64,000 bases of DNA, taken from positions 124,001 to 188,000 of the forward strand of contig PBIL01000008.1 in the NCBI GenBank assembly GCA_002720475.1, written 5' to 3'. Source of the DNA: Roseovarius sp. (lineage in GTDB: Bacteria; Pseudomonadota; Alphaproteobacteria; Rhodobacterales; Rhodobacteraceae). The position numbers and the translations under genes are program-made. Under the pieces are notes generated by a model. The model saw nothing but the letters and a program-made list of their open reading frames with translations. It did no database searches and was not told where the DNA came from. Below, in pieces: positions 16,843-27,307 of the stretch. Position 1 is the first letter of the stretch. Each line of letters starts with the position of its first letter.

Positions 16843-17496
16843 TCAATCCTCGAACAGCTCGTTCTGCCCCGGCGCGCCCTCCTCCTCGTCTCCCTCGCCG
16901 GTCGGCGGCAGCGCTCCGGGCGGCTGACGGTTGTCGAGCAGGCCCGCCGCGCGCAACTCCTTCAGGCCCGGCAGGTCGCGCGCGCTTTCGAGGCCGAAGT
17001 GATCGAGGAAAGTCTCGGTGACGACGAAGGTCACGGGCCGCCCCGGCGTCATCTTGCGGCGGCCGAAGCGGATCCATTCCATCTCGAGCAGTTGATCGAC
17101 CGTGCCGCGGCTGACCGAGACGCCGCGGATCTCCTCGATCTCGGCCCGTGTCACCGGCTGGTGATAGGCGATGATGGCCAGGGTCTCGATCGCGGCGCGG
17201 CTCAGCTTGCGCGTCTCGACCATCTCTCGGCGCATGAGATAGCCAAGATCGGGGGCGGTGCGCATCGCCCAGCCATCGCCGACCCGGACAAGCCGCACGC
17301 CACGCCCCTCATAGCGTTTGCGCAGAAGCACCAGCGCCTCGGCCGGATCACAGCCATGCGGCATCCGCGCGGCCATCTCGCGCGTGTCAAGCGGGTCGGC
17401 CGAGGCGAAAAGCATGGCCTCCACCATCCGCTCCTGCTCGGCCATGGGTGGTGCCTCGAACAGGCTTTCCGGTTTCTTTTCGGTATCTTCGGGCAC
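16843..17496 (-). CDS. scpB: Segregation and condensation protein ScpB
   Basis: 217 residues from a GTG at 17496, four bases after the scpA stop. An upstream in-frame extension would run through scpA and is rejected. Tandem winged-helix architecture: MVEAMLFASADPLDTREMA, then the strongly conserved LSRAAIETLAIIAYHQPVTRAEIEEIRG and VTETFLDHFGL. ScpB, ScpA and SMC form condensin. The low-complexity acidic tail is variable in the family. Confidence 0.93.
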   Translation of the reverse strand: MPEDTEKKPESLFEAPPMAEQERMVEAMLFASADPLDTREMAARMPHGCDPAEALVLLRKRYEGRGVRLVRVGDGWAMRTAPDLGYLMRREMVETRKLSRAAIETLAIIAYHQPVTRAEIEEIRGVSVSRGTVDQLLEMEWIRFGRRKMTPGRPVTFVVTETFLDHFGLESARDLPGLKELRAAGLLDNRQPPGALPPTGEGDEEEGAPGQNELFED

Positions 17497-17500
17497 GTTC

Positions 17501-18289
17501 CTAATCCTTGCGCCGCAACTCCAGCGGGGCGAAACTCTCTGCCTGCCGCAACTCCGCACGCCCTTCCTTGACCAGTTCGAGCGCGGCGGCAAAGGTCGAG
17601 GCGGTGGCCGAACGCCGCCGGACCGGATCGGTGGTGAAGCCCTCGGGCAGATAGCTCACGATATCGGTCCAGGTTCCGGCGAAGCCGATCAGCCCGCGCA
17701 GCCGTTCGAGCGCCTGCTCCATGGTGAAGATCGCATCGCGGTCCATGACGAAGGGACGAAACTCGTCGCGGGTGCGGATGCGCGCATAGGCCTGCATGAG
17801 CTCGAGCAGCGTGGCCGAGTAGCGCGTCTCGCGATGCCGCGTGACAGTCTCGGGCAGGCCGCGCGCGAAGAAATCGCGCCACAGCCGGTCGCGCCCCATG
17901 AGCCGCGCGGCGCAGTCGCGCATCGCCTGCAACCGCTCGAGCTGAAAGGCCAGATGCGCCGCCAGTTCCTCGCCCGAGGGTCCGTCCTCGGCCGGGTCCG
18001 GCGGCAGCAGAAGGCGCGACTTGAGAAAGGCGAGCCAGGCCGCCATCACCAGGTAATCGGCGGCAAGCTCCAGCCGCAGCGCCTTGGCCTGCTCCACGAA
18101 GGCAAGATATTGCCGTGCCAGATGCAGGACGGAAATGCGCCGCAGATCGACCTTTTGCGTGCGCGAGAGCGTGAGAAGCAGGTCGAGCGGACCCTCGAAC
18201 CCGTCCACATCGACGATGAGCGCCTCGGCGGCCAGCCGGTCGGCCAGGGCCACCGGTCTTGCCCCTTCCTCGAACTCGTCTTCAGCCAT
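17501..18289 (-). CDS. scpA: Segregation and condensation protein ScpA
   Basis: 262 residues, the kleisin subunit of SMC-ScpAB condensin. The N-terminal signature VDGFEGPLDLLLTLSRTQKVDLRRISVL is clear, followed by EYLVMAAWLAFLKSRLLLP-like helices and a C-terminal winged helix with FAAALELVKEGRAEL. Its start overlaps the end of nagZ by eight bases and its stop is four bases before scpB. Confidence 0.94.
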   Translation of the reverse strand: MAEDEFEEGARPVALADRLAAEALIVDVDGFEGPLDLLLTLSRTQKVDLRRISVLHLARQYLAFVEQAKALRLELAADYLVMAAWLAFLKSRLLLPPDPAEDGPSGEELAAHLAFQLERLQAMRDCAARLMGRDRLWRDFFARGLPETVTRHRETRYSATLLELMQAYARIRTRDEFRPFVMDRDAIFTMEQALERLRGLIGFAGTWTDIVSYLPEGFTTDPVRRRSATASTFAAALELVKEGRAELRQAESFAPLELRRKD

Positions 18290-19289
18290 GCATTCGCCCG
18301 CCCGTCAGCGCATCAAGCTGCTTTGCGAGGGCGGAAATGTCAACCGGATCGGGGATGCGGCGGCAGGCAAGCGCGGCCTCTGCGCGGCGCTGCGCGGGCG
18401 CGGTCATCTCGCCCGCCGCCTCGGCCACGGCCCGCCGCTCGTCAAGCGTGCCGTTGCAGTGCAGCACCACGTCACATCCCGCCGCGAGCGCCGCCCGCGC
18501 GCGCGTTGCCAGATCGCCCGAAAGCGCCTTCATCGAGATATCATCGGTCATCAGCAACCCGTCAAAGCCGATCTCGTCGCGGATTGCGCCGATGACCGCC
18601 GGAGAGAGCGTTGCGGGCTGCTCATCGAGCGCGGCATAGACGACATGGGCGGTCATCGCCATGGGCAGGTCTGAAAGCTCTCTGAATGGCGTAAAATCAA
18701 CATCCTGTAGGTCATTCTTCGCGCAGTCCACACGCGGCAGGACATGATGGCTGTCCGCCGTGGCGCGCCCGTGGCCGGGGATATGCTTGACCACCGGCAG
18801 GACGCCGCCCGCCATCAGCCCCTCGGCCACGGCCCGGCCGATCCCGGCCACCTGTGCCGCCTGCGCGCCATAGCAGCGGTTGCGCAGGAAGGGATGCGTG
18901 TCCGGCCCCGCCACATCGACCAGCGGCGCGCAATTGCCGTCGATGCCGAGAGCGTGCAGCTCGGCGGCGATGAGCCGATAGCGCAGATACATCGCCTGAG
19001 CCGCGTGCGCCCCGGCCGCCGCCACATGATCGAGCGGCGCGGGCCAGGCGCGCCAATGGGGCGGGCGCAGGCGCTGCACGCGCCCGCCCTCCTGGTCGAT
19101 GGTGATCAGCGCCTCGTGCCCGGCCGCCGCGCGCATCTCCTCCACAAGCGCGCGCAGCTGATCGGGCGTGTCGATATTGCGCGCGAAGAGGATGAATCCG
19201 AGCGGGCGCATGTCTCGGAAGAACGCCCTTTCCTCACGGGTCAGGCGCAGCCCGCCGGCGTCGAGAATGGTCGCGCCGAAGCGGTTCAA
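18282..19289 (-). CDS. nagZ: Beta-N-acetylhexosaminidase NagZ
   Basis: 335 residues, glycoside hydrolase family 3. It removes GlcNAc from anhydro-muropeptides during peptidoglycan recycling in the cytoplasm. Motifs: LGFILFARNI, ITIDQEGGRVQRL, the catalytic loop KHIPGHGRATADSH and LLMTDDISMKAL with the nucleophile Asp. I place the start at a TTG (19289-19287) whose bases overlap the stop of the SPOR gene as TTGA. It gives the family-like N-terminus xNRFGATILDAGG. A GTG at 19310 is the alternative. Longer versions give an Arg-rich non-homologous leader. Confidence 0.9.
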   Translation of the reverse strand: MNRFGATILDAGGLRLTREERAFFRDMRPLGFILFARNIDTPDQLRALVEEMRAAAGHEALITIDQEGGRVQRLRPPHWRAWPAPLDHVAAAGAHAAQAMYLRYRLIAAELHALGIDGNCAPLVDVAGPDTHPFLRNRCYGAQAAQVAGIGRAVAEGLMAGGVLPVVKHIPGHGRATADSHHVLPRVDCAKNDLQDVDFTPFRELSDLPMAMTAHVVYAALDEQPATLSPAVIGAIRDEIGFDGLLMTDDISMKALSGDLATRARAALAAGCDVVLHCNGTLDERRAVAEAAGEMTAPAQRRAEAALACRRIPDPVDISALAKQLDALTGGRMHG

Positions 19290-20146
19290 CGGGAGACCAC
19301 CGGGATGCACTCGGCCTTCTCGGCCTGCAGGGCCGAGCAGAAGCGGCGCGCATCGTCGATATCCTCGAATCCGGCCACGCGCAGCCGGTAGAAGGTGCGC
19401 CCGCCGCTCTCGGCGCGCTGCACGACCCGCGGCTTGCCGTCGAGCAGATCGCCCAGCCGGGCGCTCAGCCGGGCCCATTCGCTGCGGGCGACCTCGGCCG
19501 ATTCATAGGCCCCGAGCTGCGCGAGCCTGGTGCCCGCAGGAAGGCTCTCGGGCGCGATTTCCTCGGCCGGGGCGCTGGTTGCCGCGGCAAGGGCAAAGGT
19601 CACGGGATCGAGGCTTGCCGGACGTGATCGGGGCCGCAGCGACTGGCCCAGCCCGCCCGCGACCGCCGCGCGCGGCGCGGGCGCGGAGACTTGCACCGCC
19701 TCGGGCTCGGGCGACGGACCCGCCTCCGCCGCGCGCAGGACGGCAAGGTGGACATCGGCCGTCTGCGGGCGCGCGTCCGGCGCGGGACGGGCCGGGGCCG
19801 TCGTCATCGCATCCTCCGATGCAAGCTCGAGCGGCTGCGGGGCGATGATCACCTGATCCGGCGGCGGGGCGGCGGCCTCGTCGGCGGCGATCCGGTTCAC
19901 CGAAAGCCCCTGATGGGCGGCGGGCCTGCCGCCGGGTTCCTCTGGGGCCACGCGCATCGGCCCCTCGAGCGCGCGCACCACGGGCACGCCCGACACATCG
20001 CGCATGATCATCCCATAGCCCCAAAGTCCGATACCGCCGACAAGCGCCAGCGAGATCACCGCGCCTGCCATGTTGGTGAGCGTCGCAAGGGAAATGCGAC
20101 GCGCCTCGGCTTCGGGAAGCCCCCCGGAAAAGTCATAATCCGCCAT
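19286..20146 (-). CDS. SPOR-domain membrane protein
   Basis: 286 residues. A cytoplasmic N-terminus is followed by one transmembrane helix (about 25-48, NMAGAVISLALVGGIGLWGYG), a long Ala/Pro-rich periplasmic linker and a C-terminal SPOR domain (about 205-286: LAQLGAYESAEVARSEWARL ... TFYRLRVAGFEDIDDARRFCSAL). SPOR domains bind denuded glycan strands at division septa. It sits directly upstream of, and is coupled to, nagZ, which also acts in peptidoglycan turnover. Confidence 0.88.
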   Translation of the reverse strand: MADYDFSGGLPEAEARRISLATLTNMAGAVISLALVGGIGLWGYGMIMRDVSGVPVVRALEGPMRVAPEEPGGRPAAHQGLSVNRIAADEAAAPPPDQVIIAPQPLELASEDAMTTAPARPAPDARPQTADVHLAVLRAAEAGPSPEPEAVQVSAPAPRAAVAGGLGQSLRPRSRPASLDPVTFALAAATSAPAEEIAPESLPAGTRLAQLGAYESAEVARSEWARLSARLGDLLDGKPRVVQRAESGGRTFYRLRVAGFEDIDDARRFCSALQAEKAECIPVVSR

Positions 20147-20221
20147 GCTCTGCCTCTCGCTCTCCGGCGATACGTTGCCGCCGGGGATTGTCTGCCTGCT
20201 CGGACCCGGCGGAGGCGGCGT

Positions 20222-21967
20222 TCAGCGCATCTCGTCCACCGGAGTGACGCCAAGGATACCAAGACCCGCGCAAATCACAACCGTCGCCGCGCGCGCGAGG
20301 GCGATTTTCGCGGCGGATGTGGCCGGATCGCCCTCCTGCAGAAAGCGCAGCGCCGGCTCGTCATGGCCCCGGTTCCAGAGCGCGTGCAGGTCCGAGGCCA
20401 GGTCATAGAGGAAGAAGGCCACCCGGTGCGGCTCGTTCGCGCGCGCGGCGATCTCCACAAGGCGCGGCCATTCGGCGATCTTCCGCGCGAGCGTCAGCTC
20501 GGCCTCGTGGACAAGCCCTGACAGGTCCGCCCCGGCGAGCGCCGCGTCGCTCACGTCGATCCCCGCCTCGCGCGCCTTGCGCAGCACCGAATTCACCCGC
20601 GCATTGGCATATTGCACGTAAAACACCGGGTTTTCCCGCGACTGTTCCAGCACCTTGTCGAAATCGAAATCGAGCGGCGCGTCGTTCTTGCGGGTCAGCA
20701 TGACGAAGCGCGTCACGTCGGGGCCCACCTCCTCCACCACGTCGCGCAGGGTGATGAAGGTGCCCGCGCGCTTCGACATCTTGAACGGCTCGCCGTTCTT
20801 GAAGAGCCTGACCAGTTGGCAGAGCTTGATATCGACCGGCACGCGCCCGTCCGAGAGCGCAGAGACCGCAGCCTTCATCCGCTTGACATAGCCGCCGTGA
20901 TCGGCCCCGAACACGTCGATCAGAAGATCGAAGCCCCGCTCGATCTTGTCGTAGTGATAGGCGATGTCGGGGGCGAAATAGGTCCAGCTTCCATCCGATT
21001 TCATGATCGGGCGGTCCACGTCGTCGCCATGGGCGGTGGAGCGGAACAGCGTCTGCTCGCGCGGCTCCCAGTCCTCTGGCTGCTTGCCCTTGGGCGGCTC
21101 GAGCACGCCGCGATAGATGAGCCCCCTCTCGCGCAGCGCCTCGATCGCGCGCTCGATGAGCCCGGTGCCGTAGAGCGATTTCTCGGAAAAGAAGTGATCC
21201 ATGGTCACGCCGATCAGCGCGAGATCGGCGCGGATCAGCGCCATCATCGCCTCGGTCGCGAAGTCGCGCACGGGGTCGAGCCAGACCTCCTCGGGCTGAT
21301 CGAGATAGGCCGCGCCCACCTTCTGCCTGAGCGCCTCGCCCACCTCGATGAGGTAATCGCCCGGATAGGTGCCATCGGCAAAGGCCACCTCCTGCCCGTG
21401 CGCCTCCAGATAGCGCAGATAGACCGAGCGGGCGAGCACATCAACCTGCGCCCCGCCGTCGTTGATGTAGTATTCGCGCGTCACATCGAAGCCCGCAAAG
21501 GCCAGCAGGCTTGCCAGCGCATCGCCGAAGACCGCCCCGCGCGTGTGGCCCACATGCAGCGGGCCGGTGGGGTTGGCGGAGACATATTCGACATTGACCC
21601 GCCTGCCCTGCCCCATCGACGAGCGCCCGAAATCCGCCCCCTGGCCAAGCGCCGCGCGCACCACCTCGTGCCAGAGCGTGGGCGCAAGGCGCAGGTTGAG
21701 AAAGCCGGGGCCGGCCACCTCGGCGCGCGCGATGCGCGGGTCTCCGGAAAGCTGCGCCGCAAGCGCCTCTGCGATCTCGCGCGGCTTCTGGCCCGCGGGC
21801 TTCGCCAGCACCATCGCGGCATTGGTGGCCATGTCGCCATGGGCGGGATCGCGCGGCGGCTCCACCGCGACATTGGCCATGTCGAGCCCCGCAGGCAACG
21901 CGCCCCCGGCCTGCATGGCCCCGAGCGCATCGAGCACGAGCGAGCGGATTTCGTCGAAGAGGTTCAT
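20222..21967 (-). CDS. argS: Arginyl-tRNA synthetase
   Basis: 581 residues, class I synthetase. An N-terminal Add-1 domain is followed by the HIGH-like motif in [20 protein letters not shown] and the KMSK-type region [16 protein letters not shown]. The C-terminal anticodon-binding DALR domain includes [15 protein letters not shown]. Start [15 protein letters not shown] chosen at the ATG 21967. It is followed by the SPOR-nagZ-scpAB genes on the same strand with short gaps. Confidence 0.97.
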   Translation of the reverse strand: MNLFDEIRSLVLDALGAMQAGGALPAGLDMANVAVEPPRDPAHGDMATNAAMVLAKPAGQKPREIAEALAAQLSGDPRIARAEVAGPGFLNLRLAPTLWHEVVRAALGQGADFGRSSMGQGRRVNVEYVSANPTGPLHVGHTRGAVFGDALASLLAFAGFDVTREYYINDGGAQVDVLARSVYLRYLEAHGQEVAFADGTYPGDYLIEVGEALRQKVGAAYLDQPEEVWLDPVRDFATEAMMALIRADLALIGVTMDHFFSEKSLYGTGLIERAIEALRERGLIYRGVLEPPKGKQPEDWEPREQTLFRSTAHGDDVDRPIMKSDGSWTYFAPDIAYHYDKIERGFDLLIDVFGADHGGYVKRMKAAVSALSDGRVPVDIKLCQLVRLFKNGEPFKMSKRAGTFITLRDVVEEVGPDVTRFVMLTRKNDAPLDFDFDKVLEQSRENPVFYVQYANARVNSVLRKAREAGIDVSDAALAGADLSGLVHEAELTLARKIAEWPRLVEIAARANEPHRVAFFLYDLASDLHALWNRGHDEPALRFLQEGDPATSAAKIALARAATVVICAGLGILGVTPVDEMR

Positions 21968-22020
21968 GGCGCGCCTTTCATCCTGCGATGCGCGCCGGTT
22001 TATCATCCCGCGCCCGCGCG

Positions 22021-23853
22021 TCAATCGCCGGAGGGTCGCGGCGGCGTTCCGCCCGGCTCGCGCGGCGGACCGAAGGCGATGAGACCGGACCCCTCGCCGC
22101 CGGCCGGGGCCTCGCCGCGGGCGATGAAGGCGAGCGTGCCCGAGGGCCGCATCTCCGCGAGCGGCACCGCCTCGGGATTGTCGGCGCGCCAGGCCTCAAG
22201 CGGGTAATCGGCGGTAAGCCGCGTCGTGCGCACGCCCCAGCCCTGCGCCATGCGCTGCGCGATCCCGGCATGATCGAGATCGCCGCCGATCCGCCGTCCG
22301 CCAAGCGTCGCGGGCAGCGCGTGGCGCGCACCCTCCTCGCGCGTCCGGCGCAGCTGAAAGACGTTCTCGCGGCCGAATTCCGGCGCGAGATCGGTGGTGA
22401 CGAGCGTGTTGTAGGCGTCGTTGTCGCTCAGCGCCACGACCTGGCCGAAGCTCACTACCTCTATCCCGTCCTCGGCGGCCTCCGACAGGATGTCGCCGAA
22501 GAAGGTCCGCAGCCCCGCCGCGCGTGCCGAGCGCAGCCTCATGCGGTTGGGGTCGCTGACCAGCACCGGCACCTCGAGCTTTTGGAGCGCCTCACCGAGC
22601 GCCGTGGAAAAGGCCGATCCGCCCACCAGGATCACCCCCGGCGGCCCCTTCTGCGCAAGCCCGAGCGCGCGCCCCAGCGGCGCGAGCGAAAATCCGTGCA
22701 ACACGACCGTGGCCGCCACCAGGGCGAAGGCCAGCGGCGTAAGCCGCGCCGCATCCTCGAAGCCGAGCGCGACCAGCCGCTCGCCGAAGAGCCCCGCCAC
22801 CGCCACGAGGACCACGCCGCGCGGGCCGGTGAGCGCGACCAGCAGCCGTTCGTTCCAGGGCACGTTCGTGCCCAGCAGCGAGACGAGCACCGTCACCGGG
22901 CGCACCAGCAGGATGGTCACCGCCACGAAGGCCGCGGCACGCCAGTCGAGCAAAGCCAGCGCCTCGGGATTCATCGAGGCCGCAAGCAGGATGAACACGC
23001 CCGAGACCAGCAAGACGGTCGCGTGTTCCTTGAAGCGGCGCAGTTCGGCATAGCTCGGCAGGTCTGCATTGGCCATGTAAAGGCCCATCACCGTCACGGT
23101 CAGAAGCCCGCTTTCGTGCAGCACCGTGTCGGAAAGCGCGAACACCCCCAGAAGCACGGCAAAGAGCACCGGCACCTTCATGAACTCGGGCACATGACCC
23201 GCGCGGAACGCCCGCACCAGCCGCCAGCCCGCGCCAAGCCCGAGCGCCAGCGCCACCGCGATCCCCCGCGCCATGGAAAGGGCCGCGCCTCCCGCCGTCT
23301 CGGAGGCGGCCATGACGAGCACCACCTCGAAGGCCAGCACCGCGGCGAGCGCCCCCACCGGATCGTTGACGATGGCCTCCCATTGCAGGAGCTGCGCGGG
23401 TCTTCGCGCGAGCCGCGCCTGCCGCAGAAGCGGCGCGATCACGGTCGGGCCCGTCACGATCATGATACCGCCAAAGACCGCCGCCGTGGCCCAGTCGAGC
23501 CCGGCCGCGTAATGCAGCGCCAGCGTCGAGCCGAGCCAGCCCAGAGGCGCGCCGAGGATGACCAGCCGCCGGACCCCCTCGGCCGCGCCGCGCAGGCTCT
23601 GGAGATTGAGCGAAAGCCCCCCCTCGAAAAGGATCACCGCCACCGCGATCGAGACCATCGGTGCCATGAGCGGGCCGATATCGCGCGCCGGATCGAACAG
23701 ACCCAGCCCCGGCCCGACGATCAGCCCGGCCGCCAGCATCAGCACGATGGCGGGCATCCGGAGCCGCCAGGCGAGCCATTGCGCCCCCACGCCAAGCGCG
23801 CCCACGAGCGCGAAGACCATCACCGGCGCAAGCGCGCCTGCCTCACCCGACAT
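22021..23853 (-). CDS. CPA1-type sodium(potassium)/proton antiporter with C-terminal RCK-like domain
   Basis: 610 residues. About twelve transmembrane helices (residues 5-400) with the antiporter signature region [11 protein letters not shown] and the ion-binding pair ND in [17 protein letters not shown], plus the [14 protein letters not shown] helix. After about 415 it becomes soluble: [17 protein letters not shown] resembles a Rossmann/TrkA-N (RCK) regulatory domain. NhaP-like antiporters exchange Na+ or K+ for protons in pH and salt balance, which fits a marine bacterium. Start at [10 protein letters not shown], because the upstream in-frame extension lies inside the neighbouring dgt gene. 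Confidence 0.88.
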   Translation of the reverse strand: MSGEAGALAPVMVFALVGALGVGAQWLAWRLRMPAIVLMLAAGLIVGPGLGLFDPARDIGPLMAPMVSIAVAVILFEGGLSLNLQSLRGAAEGVRRLVILGAPLGWLGSTLALHYAAGLDWATAAVFGGIMIVTGPTVIAPLLRQARLARRPAQLLQWEAIVNDPVGALAAVLAFEVVLVMAASETAGGAALSMARGIAVALALGLGAGWRLVRAFRAGHVPEFMKVPVLFAVLLGVFALSDTVLHESGLLTVTVMGLYMANADLPSYAELRRFKEHATVLLVSGVFILLAASMNPEALALLDWRAAAFVAVTILLVRPVTVLVSLLGTNVPWNERLLVALTGPRGVVLVAVAGLFGERLVALGFEDAARLTPLAFALVAATVVLHGFSLAPLGRALGLAQKGPPGVILVGGSAFSTALGEALQKLEVPVLVSDPNRMRLRSARAAGLRTFFGDILSEAAEDGIEVVSFGQVVALSDNDAYNTLVTTDLAPEFGRENVFQLRRTREEGARHALPATLGGRRIGGDLDHAGIAQRMAQGWGVRTTRLTADYPLEAWRADNPEAVPLAEMRPSGTLAFIARGEAPAGGEGSGLIAFGPPREPGGTPPRPSGD

Positions 23854-23861
23854 TGCCACGG

Positions 23862-25025
23862 CTAGACGCCTCCCCGAATGAAACCTGTCTTCCCCGTGAG
23901 CCGGGCATGGCTCTGGAGCGCGAAACGGTCGGTCATCCCGGCGATATAGTCGCTCACCAGCCGCGCCAGCGCCGTGCGGTCCGCGGCAAGCGCCACATCG
24001 GCCCGCCATTCGTCCGGCAGATGCCCGGGCGCGTCGAGATAGATCGGGAAAAGATCGCGCACCACCTCGTCCACCATGGCGCGCATCTCGTTGACCGCGG
24101 GCGCGCGATACATGCGGGTGAAGAGAAAGCCCCGGATCGCCTGCAAGTCTTGCCAGAGCGCGGGCGAGAAGCGGATCACCGGCGCGCCGAGCGCGCGCAG
24201 CGCGGCGACATCGGCAGGCGCGGCCTCGGCCAGCCGTGCCCGGCTCGTGGCAATCACGTCGCCCACCATCTCGCCGAAGACGCGGCGCAGCGCCTCGTGA
24301 CGGCGGCGCTTGGGATCGAGACCGGGATAGCGCCGGTCCACCTCCGCGAAACAGTCGCCGACGATGGGCAGCGTGGCAATCTCCTCGTCGGTGAAGAGCC
24401 GCGCGCGCAGCCCGTCATGCAGATCGTGGTTGTTATAGGCGATGTCGTCGGCAATCGCCGCCGCCTGCGCCTCGGCCCCGGCATGGGTGTGCAGTTCCAG
24501 ATCGTGGCGCGCGTTGTAATCGGCCAGCGCATAGGGCAGCGGGCTGCTGACCGGCCCGTTATGCTTGGCGATGCCCTCGAGCGTCTCCCAGGTGAGGTTG
24601 AGCCCGTCGAACTCGGCGTAATGGCGTTCGAGCGCGGTGACGATGCGCAGCGCCTGCGCGTTGTGATCGAACCCGCCATAGGGGGCCATGAGCGCGGCCA
24701 GCGTGTCCTCGCCCGCATGGCCGAAGGGCGTGTGGCCAAGATCATGCGCCAGCGCCACCGCCTCGGTCAGATCGGTGTTGAGGCCGAGTGCCCCGGCGAT
24801 GGTGCGCGCCACCTGCGCCACCTCGATGGAATGGGTGAGCCGCGTGCGATAGTAATCCCCCTCATGCGCGACAAAGACCTGCGTCTTGTGCTTGAGCCTG
24901 CGAAACGCGCTGGAATGGATGATCCGGTCCCGGTCACGCTGAAAGGGAGAGCGGAAGGCGCTTTCCTCCTCGGTCACGCGGCGGCCGCGCGTGCGGGCGG
25001 GATCGGTGGCGAAGGGCGCGGGCAT
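23862..25025 (-). CDS. dgt: dGTPase-like deoxynucleoside triphosphate triphosphohydrolase
   Basis: 387 residues of the HD superfamily. Motifs: FRRLKHKTQVFVAHEGDYYRTRLTHSIEV (first metal His), LAHDLGHTPFGHAGE (HD pair), FDHNAQALRIVT, and ADDIAYNNHDLHDGLR carrying the last metal Asp. It splits dNTPs to deoxynucleosides and triphosphate. It is divergent from the Fe-S carrier gene, with only 51 bases to the first possible start of that gene, so both promoters lie in that short region. Confidence 0.92.
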   Translation of the reverse strand: MPAPFATDPARTRGRRVTEEESAFRSPFQRDRDRIIHSSAFRRLKHKTQVFVAHEGDYYRTRLTHSIEVAQVARTIAGALGLNTDLTEAVALAHDLGHTPFGHAGEDTLAALMAPYGGFDHNAQALRIVTALERHYAEFDGLNLTWETLEGIAKHNGPVSSPLPYALADYNARHDLELHTHAGAEAQAAAIADDIAYNNHDLHDGLRARLFTDEEIATLPIVGDCFAEVDRRYPGLDPKRRRHEALRRVFGEMVGDVIATSRARLAEAAPADVAALRALGAPVIRFSPALWQDLQAIRGFLFTRMYRAPAVNEMRAMVDEVVRDLFPIYLDAPGHLPDEWRADVALAADRTALARLVSDYIAGMTDRFALQSHARLTGKTGFIRGGV

Positions 25026-25112
25026 CGGCGGGGTCCTTGTGGCGGGGCGCGTGATTCCTATATGTCAGAGTGATCAATGACTGAAAACCGCCGCGACGTC
25101 CCGAGGTCCCAG

Positions 25113-25436
25113 ATGCAGCTTCCCCCAAAGGTCACTCCGCGCGCCTTTGCCCGCCTCGCCGAGATCGGCGCGGGCGAGAAGGGCCAGGCTTTGCGCGTGG
25201 CGGTCGAGGGCGGCGGCTGTTCGGGCTTTCAGTATGACATCCGCCTCGACACCCCGGCCGAGGACGATCTGATCCTCGAGGGCGAGGGGCAGCGCGTGGT
25301 GGTGGATTCGGTGTCCCTGCCCTTCCTTGCCGGGGCGGTGATCGACTTTACCGAGGAACTGATCGGCGCGCGCTTCGTGATCGACAATCCGAACGCCACC
25401 TCCTCCTGCGGCTGCGGCACCTCGTTCTCGATCTGA
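25113..25436 (+). CDS. erpA: A-type iron-sulfur carrier protein (ErpA/IscA family)
   Basis: 107 residues. The three cluster-binding cysteines are present: [10 protein letters not shown] and the C-terminal [11 protein letters not shown]. The family delivers Fe-S clusters to apo-enzymes. I chose the ATG at 25113 because AGGT lies six bases upstream and [15 protein letters not shown] is the usual N-terminus. An ATG at 25077 would add 12 residues without a Shine-Dalgarno sequence. The ErpA name is by similarity and could be IscA-like. With bolA and grxD this is the third Fe-S trafficking gene in the window. Confidence 0.88.
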   Translation: MQLPPKVTPRAFARLAEIGAGEKGQALRVAVEGGGCSGFQYDIRLDTPAEDDLILEGEGQRVVVDSVSLPFLAGAVIDFTEELIGARFVIDNPNATSSCGCGTSFSI

Positions 25437-25445
25437 ACCGGCGCG

Positions 25446-26360
25446 TCAGGCGACGCGACCCGCGGCCGGACGCAGCAGACGCCCCTCATGCCCGCGCAGC
25501 AGCCGACGCGCCGGGGGCATGTCAAATCCCGCGGCCCCAATTTCGGGGAAAAGCGCCAGGATCTCTTCCCGCAGCGCCGAACCGTCGCGGCAGAGATAGT
25601 CGCCCACCAGAAAGCTCTCGGTCGCCAGCCCCTCGGCCAGGACGATCTCGTGCGCATCGAACATGACATGGACATAGGTCACGCTGGCGCAGGGCGCGCG
25701 GTGGATCGTGTCGCCGTTGACCAGCAGATGCGCCGGGCAGAGCACTTCCGGCTCGCCCAGGTAAAGCTCGGCGCGCCAGCCGTCGAGCAGGATCCGGTGC
25801 TGCGGCGAGACCCGCAACTCGCCATGCGGGCCGAGCGCGCCGGGAGCGAACCGAACGGGGGCAAAATCACCCACGCCGGGCACCCTGCGCCTGCCCACCC
25901 ACCGCACCGGGCGCGCGCCGTGGTCGCGCGTGAGCACCATGTCGCCCGGCATGAGCGCCTCGACCGGACGCGCGCCGCCCGGAACGGCAATGCGCGTGCC
26001 CGCCACGAAACAGGGCGGGCCGAAGCCCGAGACCGGAAACTGCGTGCTCTGCGTGACGAAGGTGCGCGCGGTAATCGTGCCGTCGCTCAGAACCGATCCG
26101 TCGCTCGGCGTGAAATGGCGCGCGCCATCGGCGGTGTAGAAGGTGACGCCGGTGATCGCGTCGCCATTCAGCGTGATCGTGTCGCCGACCCAGACATTGA
26201 CAACGTCGCTGCCGTTGATCTGGTCGTTGCCGTCCGAGCGGATGAAGCCGTCGTCATCGGCATCGTTGACCTGCATGGTGATGATGGTCGCGGCAAAGGG
26301 CACCGGCGTGGCGCCGGGGTCGAAATTGCCCGCGATGGTCTGCTCGGTAAAGATTGCCAT
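25446..26360 (-). CDS. Hint (Hedgehog/intein)-domain protein
   Basis: 304 residues. The N-terminal about 115 residues are acidic and Gly/Thr/Asp-rich, like secreted beta-structured proteins (NDADDDGFIRSDGNDQINGSD). From Cys116 a Hint domain begins: CFVAGTRIAVPGG, PVEALMPGDMVLT, RVSPQHRILLDG and a final strand VHVMFDAHEIVLAEGL. The first residue Cys and the histidine block fit the thioester step of Hint chemistry. Such proteins are frequent in Rhodobacterales and often exported by type I secretion, but no repeat-in-toxin nonapeptides are seen here. The substrate or partner is unknown. Confidence 0.8.
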   Translation of the reverse strand: MAIFTEQTIAGNFDPGATPVPFAATIITMQVNDADDDGFIRSDGNDQINGSDVVNVWVGDTITLNGDAITGVTFYTADGARHFTPSDGSVLSDGTITARTFVTQSTQFPVSGFGPPCFVAGTRIAVPGGARPVEALMPGDMVLTRDHGARPVRWVGRRRVPGVGDFAPVRFAPGALGPHGELRVSPQHRILLDGWRAELYLGEPEVLCPAHLLVNGDTIHRAPCASVTYVHVMFDAHEIVLAEGLATESFLVGDYLCRDGSALREEILALFPEIGAAGFDMPPARRLLRGHEGRLLRPAAGRVA

Positions 26361-26511
26361 GCTGCCCGGCCCGTCACTCGCGATCGCCCGGCCATTCTCT
26401 AGCGGCGGAATCCGGAGTCATTTGGCCCGCGGGGTGGCGGAATCGGGGCGCGCGAAATCGCTTGAACCCGGCCCGGAGCGCTGAGATAGAGGCGCGGGAG
26501 GAGAGGCGGCC

Positions 26512-27294
26512 ATGCGCATTGCCAGTTTCAACATCAACGGCATCAAGGCCCGCCACGCGGCGCTTTGCGACTGGCTGGACGAGGCCCGGCCCGACGTGGT
26601 GCTGTTGCAGGAGATCAAGACCGTGGACGCGGGTTTTCCGCGCGAGAGCTTCGAGGAGCGCGGCTACAACGTCCAGACCCACGGGCAGAAGGGGTTCAAC
26701 GGCGTTGCGATCCTGTCGAGGCGTCCGCTCGAGGACGTGACGCGCGGCCTTCCCGGCGACGAGGAGGACGATCAGGCCCGCTGGATCGAGGCCACCGTCA
26801 TGGGCGAGCGCCGCGCGCTGCGGCTCTGCGCGCTCTACCTGCCCAACGGCAACCCCGCGCCGGGGCCGAAATTCGACTACAAGCTGCGATGGATGGCGCG
26901 GCTGAGGGCGCGCGCCGCCGACCTGCTTGCCACCGAGGAGCCGGTGCTCATGGCGGGCGATTACAACGTCATCCCGCAGGACGAGGACGCCGCCCGCCCC
27001 GAGGCGTGGCGCGAGGACGCGCTCGCCCGCCCCGAAAGCCGTGCCGCCTTTCGCCGGGTCCTGCATCTCGGCTACACGGATGCGTTCCGCGCGCGGGTGC
27101 AGGGGCCGGGGCATTACAGCTTCTGGGATTACCAGGCGGGCGCGTGGGAGCGCAACAACGGCATCCGCATCGACCATGTGCTGCTCAGCCCGCAAGCCGC
27201 GGACCTGATGACCGATTGCGGGATCGACAAGGCCCTGCGCGGGCGCGACAAGCCCTCCGATCACGTCCCCGTCTGGGTCGAGATCGACGCCTGA
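26512..27294 (+). CDS. xth: Exodeoxyribonuclease III
   Basis: 260 residues, AP endonuclease family. Catalytic motifs: SFNINGIKAR, LLQEIKT (metal Glu), GDYNVIPQDEDA, NGIRIDHVL and the final SDHVPVW histidine. It repairs abasic sites and 3' blocks. The start has GGGAGGAGA upstream. It is convergent with the terminase gene, with 13 bases between their stops. Confidence 0.95.
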   Translation: MRIASFNINGIKARHAALCDWLDEARPDVVLLQEIKTVDAGFPRESFEERGYNVQTHGQKGFNGVAILSRRPLEDVTRGLPGDEEDDQARWIEATVMGERRALRLCALYLPNGNPAPGPKFDYKLRWMARLRARAADLLATEEPVLMAGDYNVIPQDEDAARPEAWREDALARPESRAAFRRVLHLGYTDAFRARVQGPGHYSFWDYQAGAWERNNGIRIDHVLLSPQAADLMTDCGIDKALRGRDKPSDHVPVWVEIDA

Positions 27295-27307
27295 CGCGCC
27301 CCGTCCC

